In this document: one piece after another, positions 50,331 through 57,040 of the stretch
Layout of the letters: each line of letters starts with the position of its first letter
How positions within the stretch are numbered: the stretch's first letter is position 1
NCBI GenBank assembly: GCA_015069485.1
Contig: SVIM01000008.1
Coordinates: 1 to 57,040, forward strand
Length of the DNA stretch: 57,040 nucleotides
Direction: 5' to 3'
Source of the DNA: Clostridiales bacterium
Lineage (GTDB): Bacteria > Bacillota > Clostridia > Christensenellales > Borkfalkiaceae
Position numbers and translations under genes: made by a program
Notes under the pieces: model-generated
Database searches by the model: none
Seen by the model: only the letters and a program-made list of their open reading frames with translations
What the model was told of the DNA's origin: nothing

Positions 50331-52028
50331 ATGAACAAAAAATCTTTAATTTCCCTTCTTTCAGCGTTAGTGGCTATGTGTTTAGCAATTTTCACCCTTT
50401 CGGCTTGCGCAAGCACAACGGTAACCATCTCTCAACAAAGCGCGTCTATTATTATCGGTAGCACGCTCGAGCTTACCGCAACTGCTTCCGACGGTTCGGA
50501 AATAGAGTGGGAATCAAGCGATAGCACTATTGCTTCCGTAAATAAAAGCGGTATAGTAACAGGCCGTAAGGAAGGTACGGTAACAATCACCGCCTACGCA
50601 GGCGAAGCAAGCGCAACCTGCGAAGTAACTGTTAACGCAGTACAAGTAACCCTTTCTCAAAGCACCGCAACGATAGAGCGTGGCGAAACCCTTGAATTAA
50701 CCGCTACGGCTTCCGATAACGGCACTATAACTTGGAGTAGCAGTAACGAAGCGGTTGCAACCGTAAATAACGGCGTCGTAACGGCTTTAAAGGAAGGCTC
50801 TGCAACAATAACCGCAAAGCGTGGGGCGGCAGGCTCTGCAACCTGCACCGTAACGGTAGTTTGGAACAATAAGCCCCAAGATTTCGCTGAAATTTCCTTT
50901 GGCGAAGAAACGGTAAGCGCAGCCAACCCCGGCAACTGGTATTATTGGAACGACCAAAACTGGGTAGGCTCATCCGTAACCGTATCTAACGCAGAATACG
51001 CTAACGGAACGGCTTCCTTTACATATTCCGGCGCGTCATCTGCTTGTTGGTTTGGTATGCAAATTTTCTACAAATGTCCAACCAACACCGTTGATAAAAA
51101 TTACAAGGTTAGTTTTACTGTAACCTCTTCATCAGCAGGAAATATAACCGTAAACGGCACGGTGGTAGCGTTAGTAGAAGGTGAAAATCAGGTTGAAGTA
51201 TTTTATACCGAAACGGCTAACAATACTAACGGCACGCCTGCGGCTTCCCTTTCAATTCAATGTGGCGTAAGCGCGTCAAACACTGTTATAGAACAAGCCA
51301 CTATTGCTATTTCTAATCTTACCTTTACCGAATACAATCCGGAAAAATTATCTGCGCCCAATTCCCTTACCATTTCAAGCGATAAGGTTGCAACCGTCGG
51401 CGCGGTAGAAAACGCACGGGCGTACACCTTATTATTCTGCCAAGGAGAAGAGGTTAAGTATAGCGTAACCCTTCAAAGTGGCGACTCGTTCGACGATTCT
51501 ATTATGCAAGACGGAACTTACGATATTAAGGTAGTGGCGGTAGGAAGCGGCGCATATCAATCCTCCGAAGCATCTGCAGTATTATCCACCTACACCGTAT
51601 CAAACGGTTCAGTAGAGTACGATTTATTCGCCGGTGGTGAAGTTGACGCAGTTGCAAACGCAGGTAAATATTATTTTTGGACGGAATTTGGCGGTATCGT
51701 TAACGGCAGATACGAAAACGGAACTATTTCCTTTGATGTAACTACCGGCGGTAACTGGTATTCCAACCAAATCTTCTTTAAAAACTCCGCGTTAGTTAAC
51801 GGAACGCAATACACCTTATCCTTTAAAATCAACTCCACCGTTGCAGGCAATATCACCGTAAACGGAACGGTAGTTGCTTTAGAGGTAGGCGATAACACGG
51901 TATCCGTCACCTACACCGAAGGCGCAAGCGCAGCGTCCATTTCCGTTCAAATCGGCACTTACGAGGAAGGTTCGGCAATAATCACGGCAGGTAGCTTTAT
52001 AATTAGCGACATTGTCGTAACTGCGTAA
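50331..52028 (+). CDS. Lipoprotein with two BIG2 and two CBM-like modules, no catalytic domain
   Basis: 565 residues. Lipidation at C26 (LSAC). Two BIG2 domains (about 28-103 and 106-176). Module A (about 183-333) and module B (about 428-565) are related beta-sandwiches: both have a GNWYYW/GKYYFW start, an aromatic-rich Q-I-F-Y/F-K strand and the shared stretch AGNITVNGTVVAL (269-281 and 505-517). A fibronectin-III-like spacer (about 336-425) lies between. No catalytic residues of any hydrolase family were found. Likely carbohydrate-binding (CBM4/9-like) surface protein, inferred from aromatic strands and the neighbouring GH16. CAGGAGG precedes the ATG. A terminator follows at 52141. Confidence 0.75.
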   Translation: MNKKSLISLLSALVAMCLAIFTLSACASTTVTISQQSASIIIGSTLELTATASDGSEIEWESSDSTIASVNKSGIVTGRKEGTVTITAYAGEASATCEVTVNAVQVTLSQSTATIERGETLELTATASDNGTITWSSSNEAVATVNNGVVTALKEGSATITAKRGAAGSATCTVTVVWNNKPQDFAEISFGEETVSAANPGNWYYWNDQNWVGSSVTVSNAEYANGTASFTYSGASSACWFGMQIFYKCPTNTVDKNYKVSFTVTSSSAGNITVNGTVVALVEGENQVEVFYTETANNTNGTPAASLSIQCGVSASNTVIEQATIAISNLTFTEYNPEKLSAPNSLTISSDKVATVGAVENARAYTLLFCQGEEVKYSVTLQSGDSFDDSIMQDGTYDIKVVAVGSGAYQSSEASAVLSTYTVSNGSVEYDLFAGGEVDAVANAGKYYFWTEFGGIVNGRYENGTISFDVTTGGNWYSNQIFFKNSALVNGTQYTLSFKINSTVAGNITVNGTVVALEVGDNTVSVTYTEGASAASISVQIGTYEEGSAIITAGSFIISDIVVTA

Positions 52029-52140
52029 TTTGCTTTTCTGCCCTAATCCGTTTTGGCAAAGCGCTATCTAATACGGCGCAAAAATAGCCTTTATAACGGG
52101 TAAAAGCTCAACCGTATTTAATTTAAAAAATTAAGGCTTT

Positions 52141-52177
52141 AAAAAGGCGTACCCTTATAGGTGCGCCTTTTTTTACT
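52141..52177 (+). terminator. Intrinsic terminator after the CBM-like gene
   Basis: Stem AAAAAGGCGTACC/GGTGCGCCTTTTT (one G-T) with loop CTTATA, T-run at the end. Confidence 0.88.
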
Positions 52178-52264
52178 TTGTTTTTAATATTCGCAAACAA
52201 AACGGTAAGTATATACAACATGCAAAAAAAGTATAAAAATTAAACTTTAAAATTAAAAAGAATA

Positions 52265-52293
52265 TTGTTTAACGGGCAGTTTTGTATTAAAAT
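52265..52293 (+). promoter_or_regulatory. Sigma-A promoter of the glycerophosphodiesterase gene
   Basis: TTGTTT (52265-52270), 17 bases, TAAAAT (52288-52293). Confidence 0.6.
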
Positions 52294-52326
52294 TAACAAG
52301 GTAAATATTTAATTTTGGGGGATATT

Positions 52327-54093
52327 ATGGTCAATAAAACAAGCAAAAAAATAAAAATTTTACCCGTGCTTGCCGTGGGCGCACTCGTCGTTACTTCAAG
52401 TATATTCGGGGGTGTAGGCGGTATTTCCGCCCTTGCACAAACGCAAAATAACAACATTGTCGATACTTATCAGTCGCAATCCTCACTCGTTAACGAGCCT
52501 ACCGTCGTTGCAGAGGTTACTTCAGCCGCTCATCTTGAAGAGCTTTGCTCTGCGGAAGAAAGACCTTCAAACGTAATTTTACAATACGATAATTACGAAA
52601 ATATTTGCGATTCCTCAGGCAATAAAATCGGCACTATGGAAGAGGTAATGGCAATTCTAAATAACAAGGTTTTGCCTATTTTTTCAATCGAATCAAGCAC
52701 CTCGGCGTACAATTTTATATCTTATATGAGCACGGAGGTTAAAATTTTAGATATCGCGGTAACCTCTTCCGACGCAACTATTATAAAGGATATTAAATCG
52801 GATATAAGTTGCAGGCACGTGCGTGGAATTTTGCGCATTGACGAAACTTACGAGCTTGCCGAAGCAGTTCAAATTGCAAACGTAAACGCCGCTACTATCG
52901 TAATTATGCCCCAAAGCATGGCAACCATCAACAACGTGCGCTATTTGCAGGCAAGGTTTAAAACGGTATGGGTGGACTTAAAAGATACTTCCGGTTTAAA
53001 TATTCAAAACGCAATAAACAGCGGGGCGTACGGCGTTATTTCAACTACTCCTGCAGATATATATTCAACTTTAAATTCATACGAAGGCGGTTATACCCGC
53101 ACACCCTTTAACGTGGCGCACCGCGGTTTACCCAAAACTCATAACGAAAACTCTATAAGCGGTACAATAGCCGCTATCGAAGGTGGCGCAACTCACGTTG
53201 AATTAGACGTGTTCCTTTCAACCGATAATCAGTTATTCTTAATGCACGACGATACGCTAGACAGAACATCAAACGGCACGGGCAATCCCAGCAAAATGAC
53301 GCTAGCGCAAATTCAGCAATATAAGCTCGACTTGTTCGGCGAAGAAAAAATACCCACTCTCGACGAGGCGTTCGAGGTTATAAAGGAATCGGAAGTAGTT
53401 TTAGTATTAGAGCTTAAAACCTCCGATACTAACATTATCGAACCCTTGCGTGCAAAAATTGAAGAGTACGATATGTGGGATCAGATGGTAGTTATCTCGT
53501 TCTATCTTCCCCAGCTTGAAAAGATGTACGAGGTTATTCCCGAAATCCCTACCGCAAACCTTAATACCGCATCAAAATCTACCTTTGCTGATGTAATCGA
53601 CTGGATGGGTAAATACAATACGGGCATTAACACGAGTAACGGCAACGATACGGCAGAGTTTAACGAAAAATACCTTAGGGATAGGGGCATAATCGGTTGG
53701 TATTATACCTACGATACTTACGAAAAGGGAGTAACCGACGCCAGCGGTATAATAGGCTTAACCAACAACGGCGCGGCAACCGCTTTAGGTAAGGTTATGT
53801 ATGCAGATTCTTTCGTGGGAGATTTAACCGAAGTTGCAGTAGGTCAAACGGTAACTCTCAATGCGACCACCTACGAAGGCGCTGAAAAGCAAGTGGAAGG
53901 CACCGTTATTGCCGTTGAACAAAACGGGGCAAACTACAGCTTTATTTGCAAGTACGAAGATAACGGTTTAACCTTATATACGCAAGCGTTAACAATCGAA
54001 AAGGGTGGTTGCGCAGGTAGCATATCAGCTTCAACCTTCGTATTAACGGCGTTGGGCGCATCGTTAGTGCTTATTTGCAAAAAACACAATTAA
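52327..54093 (+). CDS. Surface-anchored glycerophosphodiester phosphodiesterase with degenerate N-terminal barrel half
   Basis: 588 residues. Signal peptide (about 1-38, ending SALAQ). Residues about 60-255 resemble the C-terminal half of a GDPD barrel (EEVMAILNNKVLPIF, AINSGAYGVISTTP) without the HR...E catalytic set. The active GDPD barrel is about 261-495: NVAHRG (H265, R266), HVELDVFLSTDN and LMHDDTLDRTSNGTG. A short beta domain (about 495-560) and a C-terminal segment (KGGCAGSI, then about 20 hydrophobic residues, then CKKHN) follow, resembling a sorting or anchor signal. It hydrolyses deacylated phospholipid or teichoic-acid glycerophosphodiesters. TTGGGGGATATT precedes ATG 52327; the in-frame TTG inside that purine run is rejected. 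Confidence 0.85.
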   Translation: MVNKTSKKIKILPVLAVGALVVTSSIFGGVGGISALAQTQNNNIVDTYQSQSSLVNEPTVVAEVTSAAHLEELCSAEERPSNVILQYDNYENICDSSGNKIGTMEEVMAILNNKVLPIFSIESSTSAYNFISYMSTEVKILDIAVTSSDATIIKDIKSDISCRHVRGILRIDETYELAEAVQIANVNAATIVIMPQSMATINNVRYLQARFKTVWVDLKDTSGLNIQNAINSGAYGVISTTPADIYSTLNSYEGGYTRTPFNVAHRGLPKTHNENSISGTIAAIEGGATHVELDVFLSTDNQLFLMHDDTLDRTSNGTGNPSKMTLAQIQQYKLDLFGEEKIPTLDEAFEVIKESEVVLVLELKTSDTNIIEPLRAKIEEYDMWDQMVVISFYLPQLEKMYEVIPEIPTANLNTASKSTFADVIDWMGKYNTGINTSNGNDTAEFNEKYLRDRGIIGWYYTYDTYEKGVTDASGIIGLTNNGAATALGKVMYADSFVGDLTEVAVGQTVTLNATTYEGAEKQVEGTVIAVEQNGANYSFICKYEDNGLTLYTQALTIEKGGCAGSISASTFVLTALGASLVLICKKHN

Positions 54094-54137
54094 CCCCAAC
54101 ATATGCCTTAATTACTTGCATTTTAAAAGGTAAAAAA

Positions 54138-54176
54138 TGGGCGGACGGCTTAAAAATTAAGCCGTCCGCCCTTTAA
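54138..54176. terminator. Bidirectional terminator
   Basis: Stem GGGCGGACGGCTTAA/TTAAGCCGTCCGCCC (54139-54171) with loop AAA; T-rich on the plus side (CTTTAAATTT). Confidence 0.82.
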
Positions 54177-54194
54177 ATTTAATTGTAATTTAAT

Positions 54195-55356
54195 TTAAAT
54201 TATCACCATAACGCCCGTTAAAATAATTAAAAACGCAAAGTTAAAAGCCGAAAATTTGGCTATGTATTTTAACGCCTCGCCCCTGTTGTGCTTGGTGTAT
54301 TCGCTAAAGGTAATAAGGCTTGCAAGCGACGCAATAAGCGTTCCCACCCCGCCGATATTAACGCCTATAAGCAGGTCGGCATAATTCGTGGTAAACTGCG
54401 AAAGCAAAATTGCAGAAGGCACGTTGCTAATAACCTGACAGCTTAATACGCTAAAAACAAGCGTGTTTTTATCAAGTAAAAATTCAAAAAAGCCTTTAAC
54501 CTGTTCAATTCTTGCCATATTGCCCGAAAAAATAAAAAATGCAACAAAGGTTAAAAGTAAGGGGTAATCAACGGACTTTAACGCCTTTCTGTCAACGAAA
54601 AACAGCACTGTAGGAATTATAATAAGCCCAATCAAATAAGGAATACCCCTAAAAACTATTGCTATTGCAAGCGCAAACAAAACGCAGTATAAAGCCGTTT
54701 TTCCCTTGGGCAATTTTACGGGCTCGTCGCCAACCTCTAACGCCTCTTTTTTTAAAAATATAAAGCAACAGGCAATAATTAAGGTTACCGAAAGTATAAA
54801 CGGAATAAGCATAATGCCCATAAACTCAAGGGTAGGAATTGCAAATTTAGTGTAAAGGTATAGGTTTTGCGGGTTGCCAAAGGGCGTTAACATACCGCCA
54901 AGGTTGGCTGCAATATTTTGCATAATAAAGGTAAACCATATGCTTTTGCTTGCCCGTAGTTTGCAAAACGAAAAAGCCTAACGGCAAAAAGGTTAAAAGC
55001 GCCATATCGTTTGCAATTAACATACTGCCAATAAAGGTTATGCAAACTAACGCAATAACGGCAGAGCGCACCGTTTTAAACCTTTTAACTATTTTTTGCG
55101 CTAAAACGTAAAAAAAGTTAACGTTTTTCAACGCGCAAACAACGGCTAAAACGCAAAATAGGCAGGTAAGCGTTTTATAATCAAAGTAATTTAAATACTC
55201 TTTATCGGGCGGAACAATAAACGAGGTTATAATCGCCGCCGTTACGGCAACGCACAAAACCGCGTTCTTTTTTAAAAAACCTAAAACGCCTTTAAAAATA
55301 TTATGTAAACGGCTAAAATTTATACCGTCATTTTTTTTCGCTTCAACCTTGCTCAT
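54195..55356 (-). pseudogene. SLC13/ArsB-type ion transporter, frameshifted
   Basis: Two overlapping frames encode the halves of one transporter. The first (from ATG 55356, open to 54847) has several membrane segments and IANDMALLTFLPLGF. The second (54923 back to 54195) begins inside the first and has MQNIAANLGGMLTPFGNPQN and SNVPSAILL, the conserved NP and S-N-P loops of the family. Joining needs a net +1 base skip near 54938, close to the CATATGG sequence. ATG 55356 has no ribosome site. It could be a real pseudogene, a sequencing error or, less likely, programmed frameshifting. Each half alone lacks required elements. Confidence 0.75.
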
Positions 55357-55364
55357 ACCGCTTA

Positions 55365-55393
55365 AGTATAGCACCGCAAGCAAAACAAAGCAA
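55365..55393 (-). promoter_or_regulatory. Promoter abutting the transporter start
   Basis: TTGCTT (55393-55388), 17 bases, TATACT (55370-55365), eight bases, ATG at 55356. Predicts a leader of one to three bases. Confidence 0.55.
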
Positions 55394-55536
55394 TTTAATA
55401 AAAATTTTTTTGTAAACAAATAAATTTTGTTACACGCTAACTATTAATTTACAATAATATCAAAAAATCTAAATAAAGGGCTGGCAAAAAAAAGGCGTTC
55501 GCCGTCAAACTCGCGCGTATTAAATTGCTTAAACGG

Positions 55537-55565
55537 TTGAAAATTTAATAGTGATGCATTATAAT
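55537..55565 (+). promoter_or_regulatory. Sigma-A promoter of the small lipoprotein gene
   Basis: TTGAAA (55537-55542), 17 bases, TATAAT (55560-55565). Confidence 0.85.
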
Positions 55566-55592
55566 AATAATCAAACAAGGAGGAACACAAAC

Positions 55593-56000
55593 TTGAAAAA
55601 AACATGTTTTTTATTGGCGTTAATACTTTCACTCGTTATGCTCTGTGGTTGTAGCGTATATGTAAAAAGCTATTCTGCAACCATTTTAATTACTTCCTGC
55701 TTCGGCGACGAAGCAAATATGGAATTTTATACCTTTAACGGAACTTATAATTTTAAGTTAAGAAGAGACGACCCCGCCGAGCATACGCTCGACTGTGATT
55801 TAAGCCTTGAAGAAGGGGAGATGTCCGTATATATCGGCGTTAACGGCGAAAAGGAGTTGCTCCTTACGGTTAACGGCGGAGAATCTTACGATACGACTAT
55901 AACTTTAGATTCTAAATACGATAACGAAAAAGCTATTTATATTATACTTGAATCGGTAGGCAAATGCGTTAACGGCGATTTTGAGTTTGAATATAATTAA
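55593..56000 (+). CDS. Small lipoprotein of unknown function (TTG start)
   Basis: 135 residues; no family recognised. The TTG at 55593 is chosen because AAGGAGG ends nine bases upstream and the upstream ATGs fall inside the promoter. The signal peptide is (M)KKTCFLLALILSLVMLCGC, with a strong LCGC lipobox. The rest is about 110 residues of alternating polar and hydrophobic strands (YSATILITSCFGDEA, YNFKLRRDD, GEMSVYIGVNGE, GGESYDTTITL), a likely single beta-sandwich. Low-complexity or repeat features are absent. Followed by a P-loop kinase gene 85 bases later. Confidence 0.65.
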   Translation: MKKTCFLLALILSLVMLCGCSVYVKSYSATILITSCFGDEANMEFYTFNGTYNFKLRRDDPAEHTLDCDLSLEEGEMSVYIGVNGEKELLLTVNGGESYDTTITLDSKYDNEKAIYIILESVGKCVNGDFEFEYN

Positions 56001-56085
56001 TTTGCGCATAGCCCAAAACAAAATTTTTTAATTATTAAGTAAACGGCTTACAAAAGACGGCTGTTAAAAATTTGTAGGAGAAAAG

Positions 56086-56604
56086 ATGATTATTTTAATT
56101 GCAGGGGCGTCACACACCGGCAAAACGGCGCTTGCTCAAAAATTGCTCGAAAAATATAAATATCCCTATCTTTCAATAGATCATCTAAAAATGGGCTTAA
56201 TACGAAGCGGAAATACTACGCTTACGCCATTAAGTAGCGATAAGCAATTAACCGAATACTTATGGCCTATTCTCCGTGAAATGATTAAAACGGCAATCGA
56301 AAACGATCAAAATTTGATAGTAGAGGGGTGCTATATACCTTTCGATTGGAAAAAAGATTTTTCTGCAGAATATCTTAAAAACATCAAATACTATTGCCTT
56401 GTAATGAGCGAAGGCTATATAAAAAAGCATTTTGCAAAAGTAAAAGCATACGCCAACACTATCGAAAAAAGGTTAAACGACGAATACTATACAATGGATA
56501 TCGCGTTACAAGATAACGCAAAAGCTTTGGCTCTTGCTCAAAAGCATGGCGTAAACTATATTCTCATTGACGAAAAATACGAAATCAACCTTGACTTGCT
56601 ATAA
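56086..56604 (+). CDS. P-loop kinase-like protein
   Basis: 172 residues. Walker A is GASHTGKTALAQ (about 7-18), then YPYLSIDHLKMGLIRSG, a DxxK/R segment similar to the nucleoside/nucleotide and 2-phosphoglycerate kinase groups, and NLIVEGCYIPFDW as the Walker-B-like strand. Relatives in Clostridia are annotated adenylate kinase, but the lid region and AMP site are not conserved here, so the substrate is unknown. TGTAGGAG is the ribosome site. Terminator-like stem at 56694. Confidence 0.72.
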   Translation: MIILIAGASHTGKTALAQKLLEKYKYPYLSIDHLKMGLIRSGNTTLTPLSSDKQLTEYLWPILREMIKTAIENDQNLIVEGCYIPFDWKKDFSAEYLKNIKYYCLVMSEGYIKKHFAKVKAYANTIEKRLNDEYYTMDIALQDNAKALALAQKHGVNYILIDEKYEINLDLL

Positions 56605-56679
56605 AAATTTACAATTAATTAAAGTGGCTTCGTACTATAAAAATTAATGGGCTTTGGACTATAAAAATTTACGATTAAC
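56599..56679 (+). repeat. Three imperfect direct repeats
   Basis: CTATAAAAATTTACAATTAA (from 56599), ACTATAAAAATTAATGGGCT (from 56635) and ACTATAAAAATTTACGATTA (from 56659). The first overlaps the stop codon of the kinase gene. Confidence 0.5.
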
Positions 56680-56693
56680 ATATAAAATATTAA

Positions 56694-56732
56694 AAGGGGC
56701 TGGCGGAAATAATCCGCCAGCCCCTAATTTAT
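56694..56732 (+). terminator. Hairpin, probable terminator
   Basis: GGGGCTGGCGGA/TCCGCCAGCCCC with a five-base loop (56696-56724); followed by TAATTTAT, a weak T-run. Confidence 0.6.
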
Positions 56733-56760
56733 CATCATAAAGAAAAGCAGAGAACTAAGC

Positions 56761-56872
56761 TTATTCAAGGTCGGCTAAATTATAAAATGGCACTTTCTTT
56801 TTCTTGGCGTATTCTAGCATTTTTGATGCGCCTCCCCAAGAATATTTACGAATTTGAAAATTAATAAAAATA
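56761..56872 (-). pseudogene. Truncated C-terminal gene remnant
   Basis: On the minus strand an open frame ending at TAA 56763-56761 reads RKYSWGGASKMLEYAKKKK then VPFYNLADLE. It looks like a natural protein end, but no start or upstream domain is present; AT-rich low-complexity sequence and a hairpin lie upstream. The GGASKMLEYAKKK pattern faintly resembles C-termini of SLOG/DprA-like nucleotide-binding proteins. Too short to assign. Confidence 0.35.
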
Positions 56873-56880
56873 ATAATAAA

Positions 56881-56917
56881 AAAATGCAGGAAATTCAGTC
56901 AATTTCCTGCATTTTTT
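56881..56917. terminator. Bidirectional hairpin with T-runs
   Basis: AAAATGCAGGAAATT/AATTTCCTGCATTTT, loop CAGTC; T-runs on both strands. Confidence 0.7.
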
Positions 56918-57040
56918 GTGAAAGGGCTACGAAAAGGATACAAAATTGAAAGCGGATGAATTAAGCAAAAACGGATGATTTTTTTGAAAACGGTTTCAAT
57001 TTTAATTATTCGGCTGAAACCTTAAGCCTGTTTGGTTATT
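56918..57040. other. Window edge, no gene found
   Basis: About 120 bases without a convincing frame or promoter. An inverted repeat GGTTTCA (57010-57016 region) ... TGAAACC occurs near the right end and may belong to a terminator of a gene beyond the window. Confidence 0.4.

Noticed and set aside
54195-55419. Two separate transporter genes.
   Set aside because: The second frame lacks an N-terminus and begins inside the first; the family pattern runs continuously across both, so this is one frameshifted gene.
1-57040. CRISPR arrays, insertion sequences, prophage or integrase genes.
   Set aside because: No regularly spaced repeats, transposase or phage-type proteins were found.

Overview
The window looks like chromosome of a low-GC, anaerobic, spore-forming member of the Clostridia (Firmicutes), probably an uncultured gut lineage. 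The evidence is AT-rich sequence with near-consensus sigma-A promoters (almost always 17-base spacers), AGGAGG-type ribosome sites, an uninterrupted sigK, a ylbJ homologue, pyruvate formate-lyase with its activase, an [FeFe]-hydrogenase-type regulator, and many lipoproteins with BIG2 domains. The exact family cannot be fixed from the sequence alone. There is no rRNA, tRNA, CRISPR array, phage or insertion sequence; the one stable RNA gene is tmRNA.

Layout. 1-2000 (minus strand): a cut-off MTA/SAH nucleosidase, a FruK-type sugar-phosphate kinase and ssrA with a full promoter, a terminator and an unusually long tag. 2100-4700 (plus): LOG-family phosphoribohydrolase, low-Mr tyrosine phosphatase and a large ferritin-like protein. 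4757-6281 (minus): a cobalamin-riboswitch operon of a DUF4430 lipoprotein and an ECF S component, read as a corrinoid uptake unit. 6424-14036: alr, 5-formyl-THF cyclo-ligase, rsmD, coaD, DAHP synthase and prephenate dehydratase, then divergent ylbJ and ylbK-like patatin, then rarA. 14153-20251 (minus): pgm/pmm and tkt, then nitroreductase and a VanZ-type membrane protein with a coiled-coil tail. 20380-23760: palindrome, consensus promoter, ZTP (pfl) riboswitch and pflA-pflB. 23798-26762: a second, larger VanZ-type protein with BIG2 repeats. 26915-31760: FAD oxidoreductase, sigK, tyrS, yigZ and a small P-loop kinase.

31846-43016: ilvE diverges from recX-birA-nnr around a palindrome formed by the two -35 boxes. 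A Na+/Ca2+-type antiporter follows under a probable Mn2+ (yybP-ykoY) riboswitch, then mazF without an antitoxin, then the housekeeping block lspA-rluD-DUF512-der-plsY and a divergent membrane protein. 43090-48993: aconitase, a Cys-rich lipoprotein, and a hydrogenase-type regulator behind an attenuator-like leader, followed by an SsuABC/TauABC-type ABC importer. 49070-54176: secreted or surface proteins, namely a GH16 beta-glucanase lipoprotein, a BIG2/CBM-like lipoprotein and a glycerophosphodiesterase with a C-terminal membrane anchor. 54195-end: a frameshifted ion transporter, a small lipoprotein, a P-loop kinase and a degraded gene end.

The genes most worth following up are the paired VanZ/coiled-coil proteins, the B12-riboswitch DUF4430/ECF unit, the hydrogenase-regulator leader, the long tmRNA tag, the three-module ferritin-like protein, and the repeated placement of strong -10 boxes 4-8 bases before start codons, which predicts leaderless mRNAs. 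All calls come from reading the sequence; no database search was run.
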